Origin: Hormiphora californensis
Lineage: Eukaryota; Ctenophora; Tentaculata; Cydippida; Pleurobrachiidae
Length of the DNA: 64,000 nucleotides
Assembly: GCA_020137815.1 (NCBI GenBank)
Contig: CM035353.1
Coordinates: forward strand, 6,244,298-6,308,297
Direction of reading: 5' to 3'
Shown here: one piece after another, positions 35,148-46,335 of the stretch
Layout: each line of letters starts with the position of its first letter
Numbering within the stretch: the first letter of the stretch is position 1
The notes under the pieces: model-generated
Database searches by the model: none
What the model saw: the letters and a program-made list of their open reading frames with translations, nothing else
What the model was told of the DNA's origin: nothing
Program-made: the position numbers and the translations under genes

Positions 35148-37520
35148 CTCCAATTTACTCCATAATCATACGGTTTTACATATAGTTTAGGAGGTAGATG
35201 GCTGCTCCTCCTGCAAGCCCATTCTTCAGACCTGGGTTGTAATGAACCGATCTTGTAGATGCCTACAATCTTGATCTCCAAGATTGCCCCGAGGTCTTGG
35301 AGGTGGAGGGGTTCTGTTGGGCCCAGGCCACTGCCCATTCGTCCTCCAACCAAACGAAATCGTGCAACGCCCTCGCCATGATCCACTCCACTATGTACTG
35401 GACCGAGAAAAGGCTCCCCCAAAGTGGACTATAGCCCTCGAACGCCACCCAGTCTTTCTACGAGGCTGGTCTCTTTTCCCTGTTATGGGTCTCTCTGCGG
35501 GGGCCGTATGGCCTCCCTCCTCTTCTCTCCGATGGCCTCCGATGGCCTCTCTCTCCCGGCATTCTCTGAAAGGGGTGAAGCTGGTCAGTAGGGCAGAGGG
35601 GTATCGGGAGGGTCAGGGATATTCATTAGTTTGGACTACTGTAGTGTCCCCCTTTTCTCCCTTTTTTCCCCATTTATTAATGCTTCTTTATACGAACAAA
35701 TAAAATAAAATAAAAGAACAAAAGTATAAAATGAAACTACAGTTTCTTCCCTCCGGCCGTGTTCGTGGGGGTCTCCCGGGGGGGTCTCTTTGCGGGGTCC
35801 CTCTGTGGTATGGCCTTCTCCTCCCTGAGGGCCTTCGATGGCCCCTCCCTCTCAGAGGCGGTCCCCTCTCTCCCGGCATTCTCTGAAAGGGGTGAAATTG
35901 GTCAGTAGGGCGGAGGGGTATCGGAAAAGAGGAGGGGGTATCGAGGGGGTATCAGACGGGTGATTGATATTCATTAGTTTTTCCTCCCTTTTTCCCCTCT
36001 ATCAATGCTCTTTTATATGAACAAATAAAAACAAATAAAAGAACAAAAGTATAAAAAGAAACTACAGTTTTTTACTCCCTCTCCGGGGAGGGTAGGACCA
36101 CTATGTCCGGAGACTCTCTCTCCGCCTCTCCTGTCCCTTCCTCCTCGGCCTCCCCGCGGCGATCTTCCCTCCGGCCTCTTTCGTATCTCAGGGTCACCTG
36201 CGTGAGGCCTTGGAATCTCGTCCATTGCCTCATGAACTCCCTGAGGGCTTCTGGACCCCTCGGATCTACGGGGTAGTAGGCCCCCCTGGTCGGTATTCAA
36301 GTGCTTTGTATGGAGCATTTTCCTTCCATATATGTAGTTCGCCCTGGCAGCTTCTCCTCTGGGGGACCACATACAGCACTGTACTGAAATTCGCACCGCC
36401 GTATGTGGTGCCTCTAACTTCAGTTCTCACTAGCACATACAACACTTTCGGTGCAAACTCCAGTACGCACTGCCGTATGTAGTGCCTCTTACTGATAAAT
36501 ATCGGTGGGACTATCAGTACACAATCTCACGTGAGCTTAGCTCAGAAAAGATCAGTACGGTGCTGTATGTGCTCTTCGTACTGAACTGAAAGGTCACGTG
36601 GGGGTCACGTGCGCGCACTAGCCAATGACAGACCTGCATCTCACAATACACACACACACACCCACACCACAGCAACCAATAAGAGGCGCACGCACTCTCA
36701 CTACGACAGAAAGGGCCACACCTAGAACAAGGGCGAGATTATCCGACATATCAAGAAAATATGTGCTGCAATCGGGAAAGATAAGAGAGAGATAAGTGGA
36801 GATAAACATACCAAGAGAGAGAAAAGGAGGTAGAGAGAGTTCGGTATTAGTGAGAGGAAGATATGTCACAAAAAATTACGTGTTTTTAGCTTGTTTTGAA
36901 GGTTTTTTATTGATTGTTCAGTAAGAGGCACCACATACACTCACTGTACTGAAGTTTCCACCGACAGTATGTGGTGCGACGTTCTGGAGTTCGCACCGGT
37001 GCTGTATGTGGTCCCCCTCTGCTTCCAGATTTCTCTTAACCATATTTCTTCCCGAATTTACTCCATATAAATCATACGGTTTACATATTGATATAGTTTA
37101 GGAGGTAGATGGCTCCTCCTCCTATGGCCCTGCACGCCCATTCTTCAGACCTGGGTTGTGATGAACCCATCTTGTAGATGCCCCCCTCATTTATAAATGC
37201 TTTCTTATGCAAACAAATAAAATAAAAGAATAAATAATTTAAAAATATCAGCATCAGCATATGACCGTAAAGCAGACAGGAGCAACACAGGATACTCCTC
37301 TCTGCAGGAAATGCTCACACATCCCTGCATCAGCAAGGAACGCCATTAAGGTACTCCTGGACACATTGTAGACACCATCGGAAGGGCGAGGGGTATTTAT
37401 TATTATGGAATACTGTAGTTATCCCCATTCTTGTCCCCCCTCATTTATAAATGCTTTCTTATGCAAACAAATAAAATAAAAGAATAAATAATTTCAAAAT
37501 GCAACTACAGTTTTCACTCT
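35148..37520 (-). repeat. Duplicated module array with eroded ORFs
   Basis: Several segments recur: the block with ggaggtagatggctcctcct / cttcagacctgggttg (about 35148-35260 and 37050-37185); the block with caaataaaataaaagaa (about 35650-35760, 35985-36080, 37190-37260 and 37434-37520); and a coding-like block, minus strand, RQWTRFQGLTQVTLRYERG (about 36196-36298) matching RQWTRIQGLMSVELRYERG (about 37584-37680). Frames are broken between modules. Looks like repeated copies of the 3' end of an unidentified mobile element. Confidence 0.6.
36361..37017. mobile_element. 657-bp foldback element
   Basis: 19-bp inverted ends gggggaccacatacagcac, with subterminal repeats of gtatgtggtgc / gcaccacatac in both orientations. 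The interior has a (CA)n run and no gene. Inserted among the duplicated modules. Confidence 0.75.
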
Positions 37521-37841
37521 TCCTCCTCTGGTCCCTTCCTCCTCCCCGTGGCGATCCACCCCCTTTCATATCGCAGTTCTACGGACATGAGGCCTTGGAT
37601 CCTCGTCCATTGCCTCAAGAATTCACCGAGGGATCCCTCGGGTCTACTGGGAAGTAGACCACCTGGTGCGGGGGAAGCTGGCCCTGTCCCGGCACCTCCC
37701 TTCGGTAGGGGTGTGCTCTTCTAGACCTCCTCCTTGGCCTTACTACAGCTATATGATTCCTATCTCTATGCTCTTACTACTCCTGTCTCTTCATTTCTCA
37801 TGACAGGTTTACTTGATTTTATCATGATGCTTCGTTATCTA

Positions 37842-38097
37842 ACTATTAACTAACTATTAGCTAACTATTATCTAACTATTATCTAACGATTATCTAACTA
37901 TTATCTAACTATTATCTAACTATTATCTAACTATTATCTAACTATTATCTAACTGTTATCTAACTATTATCTTACAATTATCTAACTATTATCTAACTAT
38001 TAGCTAACTATTATCAACTATTATCTAACTGTTATCTAACTATTATCTAACTATTATCTAACTATTATCTAACTATTATCTAACTAATATCTAACTG
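37842..38097. repeat. 11-bp tandem repeat (ctaactattat)n
   Basis: About 23 units with few variants. Flanked by a duplicated ~60-bp sequence (cttcatttctcatgacaggt ... tgatgcttc) at 37790 and 38355. Confidence 0.95.
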
Positions 38098-38099
38098 TT

Positions 38100-39200
38100 G
38101 CCGATGTTTGGTGACGAGCGGCCGATACAATCCATGTCACTGACATTGTCAGCCAACTAAGATATGATCTTAATCACTACATTCACCCCTCTTTTTTAAA
38201 CGAGTTTGGTCTTACACTGGTGATTAACTGCCCGCGCGGGAGGGAGTTATGTGCTTTATAGTTGTACAAAGTTCAAAACACGTAGTTTTGGTTTGGTCAA
38301 AGTAAATAGCAAATCGTACAATTAACACTTCGAGTTCTTACTTCTCCTGTCTCTTCATTTCTCATGACAGGTTTACACCGGACCCGACTTGATTTTATCA
38401 TGATGCTTCAGTTATCTAACAATTATCTATAAACTGTTATCTAACAGCTCCCGATGTTCGGTCAGGGTCAGGGTGGTGTCCGATGTAATCAATATCAGCT
38501 AACTAAGATTTAATCACTAAATTCTACTTGATGGAGCTCTAATCTAGCTCCTCGAGGCCGTGTGCCCTCGAAGGCATACACATCCGCTACCTCTTCATTT
38601 ATCACCTCGTGCACGTAGGTCTGGCCCCCTTACTGTAGTTTAGTACCTCGGCACGGAGTGGCTTAGGGCTATGAATCGGAGATAATCACCGCCGGCTTAT
38701 GCAGTGATTGCGAGAGACCCACCACTTGAATTTGACTTTTTTCCTAACCTCTAATGCGAGGAAAACTTCTCTAACTCTCCACCTTGCGGCCAAACACCGC
38801 CTCAAAGTGTTGTACCACTCAGGCGACATATGTTTACTAGTTGCCCGTCCTCATTATATTGTATGTATGTGACTCCCTCTACTCTTCGTAAACTACCGCG
38901 AGGTCACTCTTATATCAATGTACCGAAAACGAGATCAAAAAGCTCGGAAATATGAGAGATTGTAGTCAAAGTTGATTGAATTATTATTATTACTACTTTT
39001 TTATTTCGACGGCATCTGCATCTAGTTCAGGTCATGCGAACGATGCACCTGGATGCCTTATTCAAGTACACGGAATAATGCGGGGGTGTACATCAGGAAG
39101 AGTCGAGGGATTTAATTTAGTAGAAACAAAATAAACGAACATATATATATACATTATATCTTATTTTTCTAAATTTCTTTCAGTTCTGCTACAGAACATT
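38100..39200 (-). other. Eroded minus-strand coding remnants, no intact gene
   Basis: Frames such as QTYVHEVINEEVADVYAFEG (about 38560-38625) and EWYNTLRRCLAARWRVREVF (about 38760-38825) can be read but are broken by stops and frame changes. They look protein-derived, probably from a mobile element. Confidence 0.35.
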
Positions 39201-40022
39201 CGCAGGCTCTCCCCGGAACTTGGGCTGTAGGAGGGTTGTCAGGAGGGTTGACAGGGGGGGGGGGTTGACACTGGGCTCTTTTTCCAATGCCTGAAGCAAT
39301 TTTTAGTGACTTTTTAACTCGCAAACTCTAGATAAAAATACACTGGGAATACCAATACACGCAGCACACAAACCTTGATTAGCAGCCCCTTCAGATCTGC
39401 TTTCTTGCATTTTGACCGGAACTGTATGCCTAGGTCCCGTAAATGTTGCTTTAGCTCATCAACATTTAAATATTGAGCCATATCGGTGGCTGCCTCCGTT
39501 GAAACTTTGCCTAAAGGATCAATATATTACACATATGATCATAAAGTATATTTCGCTACATTTTATTTCGAATCTTCAATCTACATCTCTGAATGAGCAA
39601 GCAAATATATTTTAGTTTTTTTTCTCTGGATCTGGTTCCTTTTCGGGTCCAGCTAATGTCAGTACCTAAGTATAGTAAGTGATAGATGTAGCTGAACGTT
39701 TACTGAAAGGCATGGTGAAACGTTAGATCGACCATTGAGTCCCTACAATCACTTAAATTATCAGAAATTCTCCTCGTATTATATACTTTAATACCGTTAA
39801 TATACTCCCCCCCCCCACTTTTATACTCCTCGGGCCGGTGGTAACCTATAGTTACCGTACTCAACAAGTCTGATATAATTAGAAATTGCAAAATAATAGA
39901 ATTCTAAAAAGTATTTTAATATTTCGTCTGGATCTCCGGGACACATTGTAGACACCATAAGGTGTCGAAACTTGCCCCGGAGACCGGGATAATTCTGCAG
40001 GCGTCTAGGAACTCCTGACTTG

Positions 40023-40299
40023 GGATCACCACACACCAAAGTTAAAATTAAAATTAAAATTTTGATTTTAAACCCGCACACACCAGCGGCCGTTAAAATT
40101 TCTCTCCCCCATTCTAAAAGTAACAATCTCGCGCGCGATTTTGACGGCGTGTTAAAATTTTGTCATCCAACGCGACCGTCAAAATCGTGCGTGAGATTGT
40201 TACTTTTAGAATGGGGGGAGAAATTTTAACGGCCGCTGGTGTGTGCGGGTTTAAAATTAAAATTTTAATTTTAATTTTAACTTTGGTGTGTGGTGACCC
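40023..40299. mobile_element. Foldback element, ~125-bp arms
   Basis: Ends gatcaccacacaccaaagtt / aactttggtgtgtggtgacc. Arms include a TTTTAATTTTAA run and ctggtgtgtgcgggtttaaa. The centre is GC-rich (ctcgcgcgcgatttt). The same terminal sequence recurs at 40835-40875. Confidence 0.85.
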
Positions 40300-40612
40300 T
40301 AGTACACTCTTCCCAAGTTATGATCTAGTAAAATTAAAAATAATAAACTGTACAAAAAAAAGTTATACTGCAGAAATATAAGTTACGTTTAGCAGACTCC
40401 GGAAATAATCGCATCGAGAAAGGTGGGTAACCCCTCTCCAGGGGAAATAGACCGCTTGGGTTAACCCCGAGCAATAGCTCGGAACGAAAACATTAAAGCT
40501 CCATAGGAGAAATTTCTCGTTTGTCAGAAATTCTCCTCGTATTATATATTTTAATACCTTTAATATACTCTCCCCCCCCCCCCCCCCCCACTTTTATACT
40601 CCTCGGGCCGGA

Positions 40613-40748
40613 GCTCAAGAAACTTAAAATCGGCGCAAAGTGCGCGGCGTTAAGGCGCATAATGCGCGTGTTAAAATTTTAAAATTTTAACGCACACATT
40701 TTGCACTGTAACGCCGCGCACTTTGCGCGGATTTCAAGTTTCTTGAGC
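40613..40748. repeat. Near-perfect 136-bp palindrome
   Basis: gctcaagaaacttaaaatc and gcgcaaagtgcgcggcgtta are mirrored on the right; the centre is gttaaaattttaaaattttaac. Confidence 0.85.
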
Positions 40749-41125
40749 TGTTCAGAACGGGCTCGATGCCCTCTTTCCAACAAGCCCAAAATGAAGCAAT
40801 TTTGCCAAGAAATGGGAGAGTTATGACCAAAAACGTCAAATTTTAATTTTAATTTTAACTTTGGTGTGTGGTGACCCACATGCTCTCTCCGGAACTTTGG
40901 CTGCAGGAGCAGGAGGGTTGACACCATGGCTTCTTTTTCCAATGCCTGAAGCAATTTTAAGTGACTATTTAATATTTAATAAAATCTAAAACAAAAGATA
41001 AGATAAAATATTAAAAAAGTGAAATAGATAGTTTTTTCTCTGGATCTGCAGTTCCTTTTCGGGACCAGCTAATTTTAGTACCTGATTCGTGTAGTAAGCA
41101 AGTTGACTCGGGTAGTAATTTGTTG

Positions 41126-41202
41126 TGGGTATTGGCTGGTCGTCTAGTGGTAGGCCTAAGGTGCGTACCTGATCAAGACGGGTGTTCGAATGTGGAGATG
41201 AG
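41126..41202 (+). other. Possible tRNA-derived fragment
   Basis: tcgtctagtggtagg resembles a pol III A box and ggtgttcgaatgt a B box about 40 bases later. No acceptor stem can be paired, so at best a SINE relic. Confidence 0.25.
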
Positions 41203-41426
41203 GTGTAGAAGTGAGGTGTAGTGCAGTCGGTAGTAACGTACATATCATTAAAACACAACGCAAGAATTGCAATTCTTGAAATTCCAATTCCTCATCATCT
41301 TTCTCTATAAGATAATCCTGAAAACAGACACATTAGTAGGACTGGATAACGAAGTAGGACCAAAAACAACAGGAAACTAATCAGTTATAATTTCTAATCA
41401 ATAATAATTATACTATCCCCAATATA

Positions 41427-41695
41427 CAGGGTGGGCCAGCAACATGGAGCCACTTGGAGATAAAAGTTGGAAAAATACAATCCTCTCTCTATTGTACGGA
41501 TCCAAATTTCAACGTGTTACCCTGTCAGTTGACAGGCTGATAATTGTTAGGAAAGGGTGACTCTCTGTCGATCTCAATCCTCAGGGGACATTTTTTCTAG
41601 TCAATAGACCGTGAAAATTACACTGTACATGGGAGAGTGGACTGTATTGACACCTTAGTTATCTCCAAGTGGCTCCATGTTTCTGGCCCACCCTG
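41427..41695. mobile_element. 269-bp mariner-like MITE
   Basis: ~36-bp inverted ends starting cagggtgggccagcaacatg, one mismatch between ends, flanked by TA on both sides. Non-coding. Confidence 0.88.
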
Positions 41696-41699
41696 TATA

Positions 41700-43015
41700 T
41701 ATTGTTTGTACCTACCTATAGATGAAAAGCGTATTCGGAAATTATTATCGTCGTATATTTTTGGCTTGTTTGCCACTGATTAGCAGGTCTTTCTTATTGG
41801 CTTATCGTATCTCTGACCTCATTACTCGTAAATGTTCCTTCTGTCCCCATACTGTATAGTAATAGAAACTGGAGTTTATTCGGGGATGTTTAATCCTAGT
41901 AATGGGCAGTTTTGTATGGAGAGAGCTTACATGCTATTATTGATATTTTTGCTTGTCGAATGTCGAACACGCCATGAATTTTCCATAATTCAACTGCTAT
42001 GCATATCAGAAGGCTTTTCCTAGATCATCAGATCGCCAGTTTCCTTTTCTCGGTGTTGGCATTGATGTATCCTTCTAGCCAGCAACTTTCAGAGAAATAT
42101 TGGCTCTTGTTACTTTCATAATTCTTGCCCACTCTTCAATGTAAACTGTGAGGTTCCGAATGGGTATCTCTATTATAATTTGGAGATGAACGTCGTCGAA
42201 GTGGCCGTTCGTTCAGCGGTATCTAAGCGACAGTGCTCCTTCATAAAACACTTTATGTGCCCAAAGCTGTAAAGCTGTTCCTCACACTTTTGGAACTTCC
42301 AGCGGAAGTTTGTTAATATTTTCGAATGACTTTTGACATGTCAGTCCCCATAGTTACCAATTCAGTTGCCATGGCAACCGTGTTATTGACCTTGAAAGGG
42401 GCGAAAAGAACCACCCGGCGAAGCCGGGTGGGTTATCAAAAAACCCTACTTGAGGCGCACCCAATGGGTGCGCTAGTCACATAGACTTCACGTTTCAATA
42501 CAGTATCCTATTATAAGAGCTAACCTCCACTTAATTAATCATAAGTTGCCCTTCATTTCTTAATTACTTTATTTATTCCAACAGCAGCTGCCGTCATAAT
42601 ATGCAGTAGGTGACGGTGCAAGCTTCAGGAAGTAGGGTCCTGAGTCGCACCGTAATCTGTCTTTATCATGCGGCTATACAGGATTCCCCTACTGTTTCTT
42701 TATGCGGCTATAGCAGGATCACGATATGTCTAATATATATAGCTAATATATTAGCTAAGGAGAAGAATAAATCTATAAATATAATGCTGTCGGTAAATGT
42801 GGGTATTGTGCAAGCATCTTGGTACCTACAGACAGAGATAGAGAGACAGTACAGCAGAAATTCGTGTGGAGAAACTTGCTGTCTGCCGGGATGAAAACAA
42901 GAAGAGAATACCAAGTAAGCAACAACCATCTAGCTAGCACATTTACACCGGTATTCGAAATCAATGAGAAGTGAGGGGTTACTTTGCACAGAGCACAATA
43001 TACTGTTTCGGCAAC
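41700..43015. other. Upstream region of the Ig-like gene, no other gene seen
   Basis: Contains a short GC-rich hairpin ccacccggcgaagccgggtgg at about 42412-42432 and the phrase taagcgacagtgctccttca at 42228, which joins motifs seen in the palindrome at 10651 and the VNTR at the window start. Confidence 0.5.
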
Positions 43016-46000
43016 ATGTTGCCATTTGTTCTGTGTCTTTTACTTGGTTACCAAATTGGTTTTGTAGTCGGTGACACCCTAACTAGTAAGTTCACCATTC
43101 ATTCTTTTAAATTCACCATTTATTCTTTTAAATTCACCATTCATTCTTTTAAGTTCACCATTCATTCTTTTAAATTCACGATTCATTCTTTTAAGTTCGC
43201 CATTCATTCCAATAGTGCAATGTGCATGTTGGTAAATTCAAGATTCTGAATTTAGGAAAACACCTTTCGAATATCATAATAGTAACTCATCGTTATATAT
43301 AAATCCCATGATAAAATTCCATAAATTATACTTCACTAGTATATCCTCCCTAGTCTCTGTGTTCCATTCTTTACAAACTGACTCATTTCAGCATATCCGG
43401 ATATAGTATTGGACCCCGCTACATTGACCTTTGCCAACATATCTGACGGTGTAACTATTATCGATAAAGATAGTAAGCAGTTGTATGACGGCTGGCAAAG
43501 GGCCTCATGTGCTGGAAACCTGTACAACAAAATCCTTATATACACGGTGGGTACTTGCTGTCACGTGCTGCCCATAACGGGTGACAACTAAAAATCTGGA
43601 CAATTTTCTGTGAGCTCTAGCGCCGGCCCCGCTTGAGATACAGCTTCAGGCCAGTGATAGAACGATTTTTCAGACAATTTTGAATCAGAATAACACAGCG
43701 GGAAAAACTAAAAAGTTCATTTTCATTGCGATATCGCATCATTTCCTCTTGACCCACCAAAGCATGTAGTACTTGAAATTTACACACTTTTCTAGCACCT
43801 CTAGCGCCTGTTCTTTTTGAGATACAGCTTCGGGGCAGCGATAGAATGATTTTTCAGACGATTTTGAACGACATTAACTTTGTTTCACACTCCGATAATC
43901 GCAATTCTAGTCACAGAATCATCTGTAACAAACCCTTCAAAGCGTAATTTACAGGTAATTTGAGAAATCGCCATTTTGACGATCTCTCGAAACATTTATG
44001 ACGTGGAAAACCAACTTCCTGATAAGCTAAAATGTTGAAACTTGGTAGTTATGTTGGTTATGGCATGAACAACCATTATTTCAAATTTGAGAATTTTATC
44101 TCATCGGGAAGGTCGTTTCTGATCACACGGAAATCTCAAATCTCCGTACACATGCTTTGGTGGGTCAAGAGGAAATGATGCGATAACGCAATGAAAATGA
44201 ACTTTTTAGTTTTTTCCGTTGTGTTATTCTGATTCAAAATTGTCTGAAAAATCGTTCTATCACTGGCCTGAACCTGTATCTCAAGCGGGGCCGGCGCTAG
44301 AGCTCACAGAAAATTGTCCAGATTTTTAGTTGTCACCCGTTATATGGTGTTGTGGGTGTCACGTGATGCCCATATATGGTAGAAACACATCCTTATATAC
44401 ACGGTATGGGTTATAACGTTAATGAACAATCAGAACCAGGTCAATATAGAGCTAATACCACGGGCCTCAGCTGTCTTAGCTGTCTTAGCTCTTAATATCA
44501 ACTTTCTGCCTAAATTTTAATATCTTAAGATATTAAAATTTAGGCAGAAAGATAGGCAGAAAGTCTCTATAATTTCTAATGAATACCCTTTTTATAGACG
44601 ATAAACAACGAGCACTCTCTGTGGTTCCAAGCATTCGAAAGTGAACCAACTGGAGCGAACAGTCCCGCCAAATTAAGAATTTCTTGGGAGTAAGTGAAAC
44701 ATCAGAACCATAACTCTTTTCAATTAATCTGAATCCCAGCTCTGATGTAATTCCAATATTAGCATATCTTCTCTGTTTAACCCGAGCCCCCTCCTCAGTA
44801 CAGATTATTCCGTTACGATTTGGGGATGCACAGGCGACACAGACCACCCTAACCCGACCATGAAAAACGTTCCAGACGACAAGGAAATAGAGTGGATCAT
44901 ATTTCTAAATGACAAGAAGTTGGTTCTCATTGCGAACAACATTACAACCCTGGAGTGGTCCATTAGCGATGATGATATGAAGGCGAGGAACATCAATGGT
45001 GGCACGTGTGAGGACATCAAGTCGGACAGCTGGGAAAGAGTATGGATCATGAGGGAACAGGGGAGTTCCTGGAACACTAAGTCGGGCCAGGGTAAACGTG
45101 ATTTCTACATGTCCACAAGCTACTCAAAGGTCCTGCCTGGCGCTACTACTGAGGTGAAGTCGTTCTTCATTATTCCACCCGGCTACGAGCCAAAAGAGAA
45201 ACCAAGTGATGCGAAGATAGCAGTTGGTACTCAGTTTGTCACAATAGAAAACAAGACCGACTTGACTGAAAGCTCGGTGAAATACGATACTGATGATTAC
45301 CCAGCCAGCGGGCGGCCATATTTCACCCTAACCTTGAAAGACGTGCCTGCTTTTGACACAAAATGGACTTGTACGTGGAAGTTTGAAGATAAAGATGAGA
45401 AGGAATACGAGTTACCTATGTTTGCGTACATCAAGGTTTCCATAGTCAATATTACCCAACCTCTGATTGTCATGGGATCCGATCTAAAGGTACAATGCAA
45501 TGTTTTCAACACTGACGATAACATTCCCGAGGACAAAATAGTCTTCGGATGGGACGGAGATTACTACAACAAAGCAAATGCCACATCAGCAGGGCTGATC
45601 ATAAAGAAGGGAGCTACCGCGGACAAAGTGACACTCATCTACTTCTCCATTCCTGCCGCGAGTGTAAATATCACTAAGGTGGACTTCTCGTGCCAGGTAA
45701 CAATAGACAACGTTGGTACTACAACAGTTACCACGACTGCGGCGGAGTTTGGGTACACGGAGCAGCTAACTAACGCAACTATCGTGGAAGGTCTGGGAGG
45801 GACACTCAGTGCGACCATAATGCCTGCTGATGCAGTCGGGACTATCCAATGGTACCGGTGGTTGACGGACATATCTGTGGCAGGGGTGACTGCGGAGGAT
45901 GTATACACAAATGCTACTCCTGCCCATACTACAGAGCTGTTAACGGTTGCCAATACCAATTATACCGCTTTGTATAACATCTCAGATGCTAGTGCCAATG

Positions 46001-46335
46001 ATTACACCGGGTTTTATTATGTTAATGTGAGCTACGCGGAATCTCAATCATTCGGCGGTGGGAGTATTGTCTCAGATATCGCTGAAGTATCCGTCATTGG
46101 GTCCACCTCACAGGGCTTGTGCATTAAACGGTTCTGCCTAACGACTGGTGCTAAAACGTGCACGGGAGAGTTTTACGATACCAAAACGGACACAACAGCA
46201 TGTGCATATAATGCTGATTATAGAACACAGCTCCAGATTCTTTGTTCAGAGGTGGATAAGGGGTGTGCCTTTACATCTGAGAATGGAAATCAACTCGAGG
46301 TTAACGTGGTGGGCACATCTTCCCTTTTTTTTTGA
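43016..46335 (+). CDS. Secreted Ig-like glycoprotein, four exons
   Basis: Exons 43016-43085, 43392-43546, 44598-44689 and 44799-46335; GT-AG, phases 1, 0, 2; total 1854 nt = 617 residues plus stop. Begins with a signal peptide (MLPFVLCLLLGYQIGFVVGD). Several Ig-like beta-sandwiches follow: around VTIWGCTGD ... EWIIFLNDKK; a Cys-Trp-Cys module (LKVQCNVFN, FGWDGD, FSCQVTI); and one with IQWYRW and SANDYTGFYYVNV. Many N-glycosylation sites (NIT, NAT, NYT). The C-terminus is Cys-rich (GLCIKRFCLTTGAKTC ...) with no transmembrane helix; a further exon after 46335 cannot be excluded. Probable role: extracellular recognition or adhesion, inferred from the fold only. Confidence 0.75.
43091..43212. repeat. 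21-bp tandem repeat at the 5' splice site of exon 1
   Basis: Six units of ttcaccattcattcttttaa(a/g). It begins at the intron's own donor region (gtaagttcacc), so the donor's downstream bases appear to have seeded the array. Confidence 0.9.
43577..44340. mobile_element. 764-bp foldback element in an intron of the Ig-like gene
   Basis: ~190-bp inverted arms (acgggtgacaactaaaaatc ... gatttttagttgtcacccgt), flanked by TA on both sides. Non-coding spacer of about 380 bp. Confidence 0.9.
44502..44551. repeat. 50-bp perfect palindrome without spacer
   Basis: Arms ctttctgcctaaattttaat + atctt and their exact inverse, centre tatcttaagata. In the same intron, 47 bp before exon 44598. Confidence 0.95.

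Larger units (their letters stand above)
39206..41105. repeat. Segmental duplication, two diverged copies
   Basis: Three marker blocks occur twice: 39206-39320 with 40882-40985 (ttttccaatgcctgaagcaa), 39623-39690 with 41034-41105 (ttctctggatctg, ccttttcggg), and 39760-39840 with 40526-40613 (agaaattctcctcgtattat plus a C run). Copies are interrupted by foldback elements. Confidence 0.7.

Noticed and set aside
43551-44803. Alternative join of Ig-like exon 2 at 43550 directly to 44804
   Set aside because: It is also in phase, but it skips a 92-nt exon (44598-44689) with good splice sites that continues the protein sensibly, so the four-exon model was preferred.
44533-44847. 104-codon minus-strand ORF
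   Set aside because: Antisense shadow of exons 44598-44689 and 44799 onward of the Ig-like gene.
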